Assembly: GCF_900187995.1 (NCBI RefSeq)
Contig: NZ_FZNZ01000013.1
Location: forward strand, 1 to 64,000
Direction of reading: 5' to 3'
DNA: 64,000 nt
From: Prevotella jejuni
Lineage (GTDB): Bacteria; Bacteroidota; Bacteroidia; Bacteroidales; Bacteroidaceae
Within the stretch, counting starts at the first letter, position 1. Every line of letters begins with the position of its first letter. Position numbers and translations under genes: made by a program. The notes under the pieces are model-generated. The model saw nothing but the letters and a program-made list of their open reading frames with translations. It was not told the DNA's origin and did no database searches. Positions 54,182-63,139 of this stretch are shown here, piece by piece.

Positions 54182-56737
54182 ATGAAACGATATATATTTT
54201 TATTATTTTCTCTCATGAGTGTTTGTTTCTTACAAGCACAACGAGTACGAGTAGCTGCACCTAAACAAGTAACTGTTGGAGAGGAGTTCCAAGTTGAATA
54301 TGTTGTATATACTCAAGATGTACGTAGATTTCAGTTGGGAAGATTGTCAAACGGTGTTGAAAAAGTATTTGGGCCGGCAACTTCATCACAATCCAATTAT
54401 CAATTTATTGATGGACATGCAAGTAGTTCATCTTCTGTATCATTCACATACGTATTTGTAGCTACAAAGAAAGGTAGCGTAAGTATTGGCCCTGCACATA
54501 TCTTTGTGAATGGTCAGGAATTAGCTTCAACACCTGTAAAGATTATGGCTACTACAGGGTCTCATGGCTCTATGAGTAATGGATATTATGATACGCGAAG
54601 TGATTCTCGTTCAGCTGCTTCAAAGGTAACAGCTAAGGACTTATTCATCAAGGTAAGTGCAAATAAGACCACTGTATATGAGCAGGAGCCAGTCTTACTT
54701 ACATATAAGGTATATACAACAAAGAACTTACGTCAGCTTATTGGTAAAATGCCCGATTTGGCGGGATTTCATGTACAAGAAATAGATTTACCACAACAAA
54801 AGACTTTCCATAAAGAACGTATAGGAAAACGTGTGTACAACTGTGTCACTTGGAGTCAGTATGTTATGTATCCACAAATGACGGGTACATTAAAGGTTCC
54901 TCCTTTGACTTTCCATGGTGTCATTCAGGTACCAAATAGTTTCAATCCTTTTGAAGCTTTTGGCATCGATGGAGGGAGTACAAGTTTCAAGAAAGATGTC
55001 GTAGCGCCAGAATTAGCTATAAAGGTTCTTCCTTTACCTAATCGTCCTGCTAATTTCTCAGGTGGTGTTGGACATTTCAATCTCTCGGCACAATTAAATA
55101 AGAAGGAAGTTAAAGCTGGCAATCCAATTACTATTCGTGTTGTTGTCAGTGGAGCAGGCAACTTGAAACTAATTAAGCAGCCTATTATTCAAATTCCTAA
55201 GGGAGTTGAATCTTATGATGTTAAGGTAACAGACAAAACTCAGCTTACTACAAAAGGAGCTGAAGGAAACATGATTTATGATCAGGTTGTAATACCTCAT
55301 CAAGAAGGTCTTGTAGCTATTCCTCCTGTAAAGTTCTGTTATTATGACTTATCACAAAAGAAGTATATTACGTTACAGACTGAGCCAATGGACTTGGTTG
55401 TATCTCGAGGTGATGGTTCCTCAAAAGACATTCTGTCTGTTGATTTGCCTAATGAGGACATATTACCTTTGAAGAAGGGTGACAGCACTCTTGATAATAT
55501 TGGTAATTTATTCTTCGGTTCTACAGTATATTATATTATTCTAATTCTACTGTTAAGTATAGGTGGTGGTTTGTCTTTCTACTATCGTAAACGTTTTGCT
55601 TATCGTGTAGATATGGTTTTTAAGCGAGGTAAGAACGCAAATCGTATAGCTTCCAGTCGTTTACGTGCTGCTGAACTCTTGATGTTAAAGAATAAGAACC
55701 TTGATTTCTATGATGAGGTATTACAAACTTTATGGGGTTATGCGAGTGATAAGCTAAATCTGCCGGTAGAACATTTGTCACGTGAGAATTTGAGTGAACA
55801 ATTTAGTAAGATAGATATAGCAAAGGAAGTAATAGATAATTATATCTCTGCTATTGATGAATGTGAGTTTGAGCGTTATGCTCCAGGAGACGAAAAAGGT
55901 AATATGAAACGTACTCTAACTGTTGCAATGAAGGCTATTGCTGATATGGAAGAGGCTATTAAGAAATTGAAATCCTCAAAGAAAAAGGCATTCCTCTTTT
56001 TGCCTTTACTCTTCTGTCTGTCGTTCTTCTTCTCTGCGCAGCTTTCTGCACAGACTAAGTCAGATGTAGATAATCTCTATCAGAAAGGAAATTATGTACA
56101 AGCAGTGAAGGGTTATGAGAAGTTATTAAAGCAGGGAGAGTCTGCCGCTTTATATTATAACCTTGGTAACTGCTATTATCGACTTGATAATATTCCTCAC
56201 GCTGTATTATCTTATGAGCGTGCACAACGTCTTGCCCCAAGTGATGAAGATATTCGTTTCAATCTTCAGTTAGCGCAGTCTAAGACAATAGACAATTTAA
56301 CTCCTGAGTCTGAGATGATTTTTGTTACTTGGTATAAGGCATTGGTTAATCTCTTTAGTATAGATAGCTGGGCTTATCTTAGTCTTGTTTGTCTATTTAT
56401 TTCTATTGTGGCACTTGTTGTTTATTTATTTGTTGATATAGAAATTCTTAGAAAGTTATCTAAGATAGTACTGCCTTTGTTCTTTTTCTTCTTCCTTATC
56501 AATACTTTCTTTGCTATACAACAGGTATATCTATTAGACTCAGAAACCCATGGTATTATCATGTCGCCTTCTGCTGTTGTTAGAAAGATGCCCGATCAGA
56601 AATCTGCTGACTCCTTTATTCTCCATGAAGGATCGAAAGTGAGAATCATAGATAATAGCATGAGTCAATGGACTGAAATCAAATTAAGTGATGGTCGCCA
56701 AGGCTGGATAAAGGCTGATAATGTTGAGGCTATTTAA
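54182..56737 (+). CDS. batD: BatD-BatE fusion protein
   Basis: 851 residues from ATG 54182 (signal MKRYIFLLFSLMSVCFLQAQ). Residues 20-450 are the BatD (oxygen tolerance) beta-rich periplasmic region; a membrane helix follows (about 450-475). At about 600-623 comes a second signal-peptide-like helix (AFLFLPLLFCLSFFFSAQLSAQ), then TPRs (about 630-700), two helices (about 729-786) and an SH3-like C-terminus (about 795-851): that is the whole of BatE. The frame is open throughout with no stop between. An in-frame ATG at 55946 could start BatE separately. Confidence 0.88.
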   Translation: MKRYIFLLFSLMSVCFLQAQRVRVAAPKQVTVGEEFQVEYVVYTQDVRRFQLGRLSNGVEKVFGPATSSQSNYQFIDGHASSSSSVSFTYVFVATKKGSVSIGPAHIFVNGQELASTPVKIMATTGSHGSMSNGYYDTRSDSRSAASKVTAKDLFIKVSANKTTVYEQEPVLLTYKVYTTKNLRQLIGKMPDLAGFHVQEIDLPQQKTFHKERIGKRVYNCVTWSQYVMYPQMTGTLKVPPLTFHGVIQVPNSFNPFEAFGIDGGSTSFKKDVVAPELAIKVLPLPNRPANFSGGVGHFNLSAQLNKKEVKAGNPITIRVVVSGAGNLKLIKQPIIQIPKGVESYDVKVTDKTQLTTKGAEGNMIYDQVVIPHQEGLVAIPPVKFCYYDLSQKKYITLQTEPMDLVVSRGDGSSKDILSVDLPNEDILPLKKGDSTLDNIGNLFFGSTVYYIILILLLSIGGGLSFYYRKRFAYRVDMVFKRGKNANRIASSRLRAAELLMLKNKNLDFYDEVLQTLWGYASDKLNLPVEHLSRENLSEQFSKIDIAKEVIDNYISAIDECEFERYAPGDEKGNMKRTLTVAMKAIADMEEAIKKLKSSKKKAFLFLPLLFCLSFFFSAQLSAQTKSDVDNLYQKGNYVQAVKGYEKLLKQGESAALYYNLGNCYYRLDNIPHAVLSYERAQRLAPSDEDIRFNLQLAQSKTIDNLTPESEMIFVTWYKALVNLFSIDSWAYLSLVCLFISIVALVVYLFVDIEILRKLSKIVLPLFFFFFLINTFFAIQQVYLLDSETHGIIMSPSAVVRKMPDQKSADSFILHEGSKVRIIDNSMSQWTEIKLSDGRQGWIKADNVEAI

Positions 56738-56772
56738 GTCTGTTGTCAGTTAACATTTGTTTTAATCGAAGG

Positions 56773-57468
56773 ATGAATTTAGACGCTTTACAGACATTTG
56801 ATAAGTCAATTTTACTCGCATTCAATGGAGGTGAGAATATCTTTCTTGACTCTTTTGTGCTCACGTTGACGTCTGCTTACACGTGGATTCCTCTTTATGC
56901 GTCTTTACTTTATCTGGTTATAAAGAATAATGAGAATTGGCAGAAGATAATGCTTATTATTGGTACTGTTGCATTAGGTCTTTTCATAGTGAATGGCACC
57001 AATCTTGGTATTGTCAAACCACTCATCGCAAGGGCACGACCGCTTAATAGTCCTGACTTACAAGGGATAGTTGTTTCCGTAAACCATTACGTGGCCGATG
57101 GCTACAGCTTCTTCTCTTCTCATACGGCAAACGCATTTGTTCTTGCTGTTTTTTTCAGTTTATTAGTACGCGACCGTACCTTTTCTATCTTGATGATAGT
57201 GTGGAGTATTATCGTATCACTAACCCGTCCTTATCTTGGAGTCCATTACCCTTCAGATGTACTTGTAGGTATGATATTTGGCTCAAGTGTCGCTGTTCTC
57301 ATTTATTTTTTATACCTTCGCATGTATATTCGGTTTAGTGATAAGTTACACTATATCTCTACGAAATATACGCGAACAGGTTATAGCTTCGCAGATATAG
57401 ACGTTGTTATCTGTGTACTTATATTGTCATTCATTTATGCGGCATTTCGTGCCGTCTTATCTATATAA
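56773..57468 (+). CDS. PAP2-family phosphatase
   Basis: 231 residues from ATG 56773 (MNLDALQTFDKSILLAFNG). Five or six membrane helices. Phosphatase motifs: KPLIARARP, SSHTANAF and RPYLGVHYPSDVLVG. Dephosphorylates lipid phosphates such as undecaprenyl-PP or phosphatidate on the outer face of the inner membrane. Followed by queA within 9 bp. Confidence 0.9.
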   Translation: MNLDALQTFDKSILLAFNGGENIFLDSFVLTLTSAYTWIPLYASLLYLVIKNNENWQKIMLIIGTVALGLFIVNGTNLGIVKPLIARARPLNSPDLQGIVVSVNHYVADGYSFFSSHTANAFVLAVFFSLLVRDRTFSILMIVWSIIVSLTRPYLGVHYPSDVLVGMIFGSSVAVLIYFLYLRMYIRFSDKLHYISTKYTRTGYSFADIDVVICVLILSFIYAAFRAVLSI

Positions 57469-57476
57469 ATTAAATT

Positions 57477-58748
57477 ATGTCTGAAGATACAAAACATATT
57501 TGCATTACTGATTATAACTACCCACTCCCCGATGAGCGCATCGCTAAGTTTCCATTAACAGAGCGCGACCATAGTAAGCTGTTGCTCTATAAACATGGTG
57601 AAGTATCGGAGAACATTTTCTATAATCTTCCAGAATATTTGCCTAAGGGTGCATTAATGGTTTTCAACAATACGAAAGTCATTCAGGCACGTATGCACTT
57701 TCGCAAGGAGACAGGAGCACTTATAGAAGTGTTCCTTATGGAGCCAGCACAGCCAACAGACTATGAATTGATGTTCCAAACTAATCACGAGTGTGCGTGG
57801 CTTTGTATGGTTGGCAACCTTAAGAAGTGGAAGGAAGGGGCATTAAAGCGTGCGTTTGAAATCAAAGGACATAAGTTGACCCTCACTGCAACTATGGACC
57901 GTAGCAAGGTGCATGAGCAGGCAGGTGGTACTAATCATTGGATTCATTTTGAGTGGGATAATGCTAACATCTCGTTTGCTGAAATCCTTGAAGCCGTAGG
58001 CGAATTACCTATCCCTCCGTATCTTAACCGTGCGACAGAGGAGAGTGATAAGGAAACCTATCAGACGGTTTATTCAAAGATTAAAGGTTCTGTAGCAGCA
58101 CCTACGGCTGGACTTCATTTTACAGATAAGGTGTTAAATGCTTTGGACGAGTATGGTATTGACCGTGAAGAACTCACACTCCACGTGGGTGCAGGTACTT
58201 TCAAACCTGTAAAGAGCCACGAGATAGAGGGACATAGTATGCACACGGAGTATGTAGTTGTTCGTCGACAAACCTTAGAGAAACTTTTACAGCATAATTG
58301 CAATGCTGTTGCTGTTGGAACAACAAGCGTCAGAACTCTTGAAAGCCTTTATTATATGGGTGTGAAACTTGTGTCAGCTCCCGATATGGCTGAGAAGGAC
58401 CTCCACGTTAATCAGTGGGAACCATACGATTTACCACATAATGAAGAAGGACTGGTCGAGGTGAATGGCAAAGCTGTATCTGTTGATGAAGCTATAAGGA
58501 ACTTACTTACTTATTTAGACAGGGACGGATTGAACGCACTTCACTCAAGCACACAGATTATCATAGCGCCAGGATATTCATACAAGATAGTCAAAGCACT
58601 TGTAACTAATTTCCATCAACCACAATCCACACTGCTACTTTTGGTAAGTGCATTCCTGAAAGGTGATTGGCGCAAGGTCTATGACTATGCACTTAGTCAT
58701 GATTTTCGTTTCTTAAGTTATGGTGACTCCTCTTTACTTATACCTTAA
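57477..58748 (+). CDS. queA: S-adenosylmethionine:tRNA ribosyltransferase-isomerase (long form)
   Basis: 423 residues, longer than the 340-360 of enteric QueA because of insertions in the middle and C-terminal parts, as seen across Bacteroidota. DERIAKFPLTERDHSKLL, GSVAAPTAGLHFT and HVGAGTFKPVK are diagnostic. Transfers the ribosyl moiety of SAM to preQ1 in tRNA to give epoxyqueuosine. Confidence 0.93.
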   Translation: MSEDTKHICITDYNYPLPDERIAKFPLTERDHSKLLLYKHGEVSENIFYNLPEYLPKGALMVFNNTKVIQARMHFRKETGALIEVFLMEPAQPTDYELMFQTNHECAWLCMVGNLKKWKEGALKRAFEIKGHKLTLTATMDRSKVHEQAGGTNHWIHFEWDNANISFAEILEAVGELPIPPYLNRATEESDKETYQTVYSKIKGSVAAPTAGLHFTDKVLNALDEYGIDREELTLHVGAGTFKPVKSHEIEGHSMHTEYVVVRRQTLEKLLQHNCNAVAVGTTSVRTLESLYYMGVKLVSAPDMAEKDLHVNQWEPYDLPHNEEGLVEVNGKAVSVDEAIRNLLTYLDRDGLNALHSSTQIIIAPGYSYKIVKALVTNFHQPQSTLLLLVSAFLKGDWRKVYDYALSHDFRFLSYGDSSLLIP

Positions 58749-58932
58749 TATAATAAGGTGAATATAAGATTTTGAGGTACCATTCCAAATGATCGAGTGC
58801 ATTATTTCCACTGGTAAGATATATTAGGAGGTGTGTGCTCAATAAATAATACTCAATGGGGAGAAGACGCGACTAAACTTTTTAATGTAGATAGATGTGT
58901 CAATCCCAAAAAACTTTAATGATAGGTTAAAG

Positions 58933-60153
58933 ATGAAAATAGGAGATAAAGTTAGATTTCTGAGCTCTACGGGCGGTGGAATCATTGCTGGTTTCAAAGG
59001 AAAGATAGTGTTGGTTGAAGATGAAGATGGCTTTCAGATTCCAACGCCTGTCAATGAGGTTGTTGTCGTTGAAGATGCTGCAACCGACCGTGCCAAGCTG
59101 CGTATCGACCAGCAGCAACGTAAGATGGAGAAAGGTGAGGATAATCGCAGTATTAAGCAACGATTGACAGCTGCGGGAGCAGAAGAAGAGGAGGTAGGTG
59201 AGAATTGGCGTGATGTCGATGCTGACATTGAGCTTAATGATGACCCTTCCCTTAATTTTGAAGCCCCAGTAAAAGAGCGTATTGGTGGTGATGAATTGTC
59301 TGTCTATTTGGCTTTCACTCCTACTGATATTAAGAATCTTACGACGACACACTTCAAGTCTTACCTCGTCAATGATTCTAATTACTATGTTCATTTCTCT
59401 TACGCATTGAAACAAGAAGAGAAGTGGGTACTGAAAGCTGTTGGTGAGTTAGAACCTAATATGAAGTTACTCATAGAGGATTTCACACTTGCCGACCTCA
59501 ATAACATGTTACAGGGCTGTGTTCAGCTTCAGAGTTATAAGAAGGATAAGCCTTTCACCCTCAAGCCTACTTGCGATCTTCAAGTTAAGATTGATGCCGT
59601 GAAGTTCTATAAGCTTAATACTTTCCACGAGAGTGTATTCTTTGAACAACCAGCTTTGATATACACGTTAATAGAGAAAGACAAGCCAGCACAGCATCCG
59701 ATGTTAGAACCTCTGACAAGGAAAGCAGAGGACGAGGCTACCGAGAAACTGAAAGTGGGATATTCTTCTCCAAGTCGTCTTTCTGAAGAAGAAATCGACA
59801 AAAAGACTGAGGAACTTGCTAAACGCTACAAAGTTGAGCGTAAGAAGCCTGCGAAGCAGATTCTTAACGATGATAAGATTATCATAGATCTTCATGCTGA
59901 TGAGTTGCTTGAGACGACAGTTGGTATGACCTCAGCCGATATTCTTGAATATCAATTGGATGTTTTCCGTCGTACACTCGACCAGTATAAGGGGCAGCGT
60001 GGTAAGAAACTCATCTTTATTCATGGCAAGGGCGAAGGTGTTTTGCGCCATGCCATCATCCATGAGCTCAACTATAAATACAAGCATTATTCTTATCAGG
60101 ATGCTTCTTTCCGTGAGTATGGCTACGGAGCTACCCAAGTGACAATTAAATAA
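58933..60153 (+). CDS. DUF2027 and Smr-domain protein
   Basis: 406 residues from ATG 58933 (MKIGDKVRFLSSTGGGIIAGF). Residues 1-55 form an SH3-like DUF2027 N-terminus, the middle (150-260) is beta-rich, and the C-terminus (about 325-406) is a Smr domain with IDLHADELLE and FIHGKGEGVLRHAI. Smr domains nick or bind DNA or RNA, as in MutS2, but there is no MutS ATPase here. Cytoplasmic; role unknown. Confidence 0.82.
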   Translation: MKIGDKVRFLSSTGGGIIAGFKGKIVLVEDEDGFQIPTPVNEVVVVEDAATDRAKLRIDQQQRKMEKGEDNRSIKQRLTAAGAEEEEVGENWRDVDADIELNDDPSLNFEAPVKERIGGDELSVYLAFTPTDIKNLTTTHFKSYLVNDSNYYVHFSYALKQEEKWVLKAVGELEPNMKLLIEDFTLADLNNMLQGCVQLQSYKKDKPFTLKPTCDLQVKIDAVKFYKLNTFHESVFFEQPALIYTLIEKDKPAQHPMLEPLTRKAEDEATEKLKVGYSSPSRLSEEEIDKKTEELAKRYKVERKKPAKQILNDDKIIIDLHADELLETTVGMTSADILEYQLDVFRRTLDQYKGQRGKKLIFIHGKGEGVLRHAIIHELNYKYKHYSYQDASFREYGYGATQVTIK

Positions 60154-60166
60154 ATTAGTTTTTTAT

Positions 60167-62137
60167 ATGAAAAATGGACTTATAAAGGTTGCTGCAGCTA
60201 TTCCAGCGGTGAAGGTTGCTGATACGAAGTTTAATCTCATAGAGACTGAGAAGCAGATTGCCGTTGCTGATGGACAGGGTGTAGAGATTATTGTTTTCCC
60301 AGAATTGTCATTGACGGGTTATTCTTGTCAAGACCTATTTCAACAACAGTTATTGTTGGATGATGCCGAACAATCTGTCCTTAGATTACTTGAATTTACA
60401 CGCCAGTTAGATATAACAGTCATTGTGGGTGCACCCGTTACTGTTGGTCCGCTGCTACTTAACTGTGCAATCGTGATACAGCAGGGTAAACTACTTGGAA
60501 TCGTTGCAAAGACATTCCTTCCTAATTACAGTGAGTTCTATGAGAAGCGATGGTTTGCTTCCTCACAGGATTTACGTCCACAGCATATTCACTTTGCAGG
60601 GAGTAATATCCTCGTAACACCCGAACTACAGCTTTTCCGCACATCAGAAGGTGTGACCTTCTCTATTGAGATTTGCGAAGATGTATGGGCTCCAACCCCG
60701 CCAAGTAATCATCTTGCTTTGGCTGGTGCTGAGATTATCTTTAACCTGTCAACGAGTGACGACCTTATAGGTAAGCATGATTACTTAAAGAATCTTTTGT
60801 CTCAACAGAGCGCACGCACCATCAGCGGGTATGTCTATAGCAGTAGTGGTTTTGGTGAAAGTACACAGGATGTTGTCTTTGGGGGTAATGCTTTAATCTA
60901 TGAAAATGGTACACTCCTAAAACAAGCGAAGCGTTTTCAGATTGATCCACAGTTAGTTATATCTGAAATTGATATCGAACGTCTGCGTGGAGAACGTCGC
61001 ACTAATAGTACATTTGTCAATGCGCAGCGTCCTGTTGCTTCTGGACTTGTCGGTATTACAGGACAAATCGGTAAGTTGGGTATCCATGTTGAATGTATGC
61101 CACCACTTAATCCTATGCGCGACTTTGTGCTGACACGTGAGTTTGATAAGCATCCTTTCATTCCCAAGTCAGAGAACATAAAGGATGCTTGCGATGAGAT
61201 TTACAATATCCAAATTAGTGGTTTAGCGAAGCGATTAGTACATACAAATTGTAAGACGGCAGTCATTGGTATCAGTGGTGGACTTGATTCTACCCTTGCT
61301 TTACTTGTAGTTGTCAAGACGTTCGATAGACTTGGGCTTGATCGTAAGGGTATTGTGGGTGTCACTATGCCAGGTTTTGGAACCACTGGGCGTACCTACA
61401 AAAATGCAATGTTACTCATGGAACGTCTTGGAATAACAATACGAGAAATTGATATTAAGGCTTCTGTCTTGCAGCACTTTGAAGATATAGGCCATGATGC
61501 CAATGTTCATGACTCAACATACGAGAATGCGCAGGCACGTGAGCGTACGCAGATTTTGATGGATTTGAGTAATCAGTTGAATGGACTTGTTATTGGTACA
61601 GGCGACCTTAGTGAGTTAGCTTTGGGCTGGTGTACCTATAATGGCGACCACATGAGTATGTATGCTGTTAACTGTAGCATACCAAAGACGCTGATACAGT
61701 ATCTTGTTCGTTATGCAGCTGATACTGCAAAGGATAAGACAGTAGGTCAGACTTTGATTGATATTGTAGACACGCCAATCTCACCAGAGTTGACACCAGC
61801 TGATAATAAGGGAGATATAGCACAGAAGACAGAAGACCTTGTCGGTCCATACGAGCTTCATGATTTCTTCCTTTATTATGTCTTGCGCTGTGGTTTCCGT
61901 CCTTCTAAAATCTATTGGATGGCACAGAATGCCTTCCGTGGTGTTTATACTGATGATGTTATTCTAGATTGGTTACGCCTCTTCTATCGTAGATTTTTCT
62001 CACAGCAGTTTAAGCGTTCGTGCTTACCTGACGGACCAAAGGTGGGCAGCGTGAGCCTTTCTCCACGTGGCGACTGGCGAATGCCTTCAGACGCTATGTC
62101 TACAAATTGGCTCAAAGAGTTAGAAGAATTATCATGA
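60167..62137 (+). CDS. nadE: Glutamine-dependent NAD+ synthetase
   Basis: 656 residues. N-terminal glutaminase of the nitrilase type: FPELSLTGYSC (Glu), KTFLPNYSEFYEKRWF (Lys), SIEICEDVW (Cys). C-terminal synthetase: GISGGLDSTLALL PP-motif. It amidates nicotinic acid adenine dinucleotide. Its stop codon overlaps the next start (ATGA). Confidence 0.96.
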   Translation: MKNGLIKVAAAIPAVKVADTKFNLIETEKQIAVADGQGVEIIVFPELSLTGYSCQDLFQQQLLLDDAEQSVLRLLEFTRQLDITVIVGAPVTVGPLLLNCAIVIQQGKLLGIVAKTFLPNYSEFYEKRWFASSQDLRPQHIHFAGSNILVTPELQLFRTSEGVTFSIEICEDVWAPTPPSNHLALAGAEIIFNLSTSDDLIGKHDYLKNLLSQQSARTISGYVYSSSGFGESTQDVVFGGNALIYENGTLLKQAKRFQIDPQLVISEIDIERLRGERRTNSTFVNAQRPVASGLVGITGQIGKLGIHVECMPPLNPMRDFVLTREFDKHPFIPKSENIKDACDEIYNIQISGLAKRLVHTNCKTAVIGISGGLDSTLALLVVVKTFDRLGLDRKGIVGVTMPGFGTTGRTYKNAMLLMERLGITIREIDIKASVLQHFEDIGHDANVHDSTYENAQARERTQILMDLSNQLNGLVIGTGDLSELALGWCTYNGDHMSMYAVNCSIPKTLIQYLVRYAADTAKDKTVGQTLIDIVDTPISPELTPADNKGDIAQKTEDLVGPYELHDFFLYYVLRCGFRPSKIYWMAQNAFRGVYTDDVILDWLRLFYRRFFSQQFKRSCLPDGPKVGSVSLSPRGDWRMPSDAMSTNWLKELEELS

Positions 62138-62649
62138 AACGGACAGTTTTAAGTCTTTTCATCCTTTTATTGATTCCTCTGTGCAGCCTGGCACAGGGGA
62201 ATCTTCCTTTGCTCCAAGTCCCTATATTAGACCTGTTACAATATCAGGTGCAGAAGGGTAAAAGGACAATAGCCCCCTTTCTTTTTAGCAAATACGGATT
62301 TAGACGAATACCGACTGAGCTGGTGAATGACGATGCTCGTCAGCTTTGGGGATGGCATGTCGGTCCAAACAGCGAATTCAATCAAGTGAAACAGCCTTTT
62401 TATCGACTCTTTGCAAAGAAGGATAATTCGAGTATAGCAATCATTGACGATAGGGGAGGAGCATTACAAGTCGTCTTTTGGAACAAGGAATATTACCATG
62501 TTTTTATCTCTGGACTTCAATTGCATGGCTATCGACTACAACCCATGAAGCATACGAGTAATATTCTTCGTTTTCAGCGAGAGGGTAGTTCTGTGATTGT
62601 TGATGTAACGGTGTGGTCGGATATATATGTTTTAGAACTCCATAACTAA
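62134..62649 (+). CDS. Uncharacterised small secreted protein
   Basis: 171 residues from ATG 62134 (MKRTVLSLFILLLIPLCSLAQ), overlapping the nadE stop by 4 bp and therefore coupled. Signal peptide; mature part is beta-rich (FLFSKYGFRRIPTELVNDD, VIVDVTVWSDIYVLELHN) with no recognised domain. Probably periplasmic. I cannot name a function. Confidence 0.7.
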   Translation: MKRTVLSLFILLLIPLCSLAQGNLPLLQVPILDLLQYQVQKGKRTIAPFLFSKYGFRRIPTELVNDDARQLWGWHVGPNSEFNQVKQPFYRLFAKKDNSSIAIIDDRGGALQVVFWNKEYYHVFISGLQLHGYRLQPMKHTSNILRFQREGSSVIVDVTVWSDIYVLELHN

Positions 62650-62666
62650 GTTTGCTATTGTAGGTT

Positions 62667-62689
62667 TTCTTTTACTTGGAGTAAAAGAA
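62667..62689 (+). terminator. Probable terminator of the nadE operon
   Basis: TTCTTTTACT (62667-62676) and its complement (62680-62689) form a 10-bp stem with a 3-nt loop 18 nt after the last gene; the tail is only weakly T-rich. Confidence 0.5.
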
Positions 62690-63077
62690 CTACCTTATTT
62701 GTTGAATGTAATAAAATATATTTACATTATTTTGCGGGTAGTTGGGTTGGGGAATGAAACAGATGTCTTTTAATCTTTCTTACAACTATCTCGTTCTTAG
62801 ATAGTTATAGATGGCGTTGGAGAAGACGCCTAACAAGAGTCAAGAAAGGCGTTAACAACATGCTAAAAGGGCGTCTTTTAGATGGCAGTAAAGGCTTAGT
62901 TCGACTGTAGTTAAGCCTTAGTACATTTGGAATAGAGGAAAAATATTAACATTCTTGCTTGCTTTCTGTTTCTGTACGAAGAAGATATTTAGATTTAATA
63001 ATCTATTCTATACCTAAAATGTAATCGTTATTTTAGTATTTTACATTCACTTTCTTCGTTTTCTGTAGGATATTACT
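62690..63077. other. Intergenic region with degenerate hairpin-repeat remnant
   Basis: Between 62812 and 62880 GAGAAGACGCC... and AAGGGCGTCTT echo the dispersed GAAGACGCCC palindrome family, strongly decayed. No gene otherwise. Confidence 0.4.
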
Positions 63078-63085
63078 TAACTTTG
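63078..63085 (+). promoter_or_regulatory. -7 box of the receptor-like gene
   Basis: TAACTTTG, 54 bp before the ATG, with TTCG spaced 19 nt upstream at 63055-63058. Confidence 0.5.
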
Positions 63086-63139
63086 TAAACACATTAAACA
63101 ATCTTTATCATTGATATAATCTAAATATAAAAACATCTT

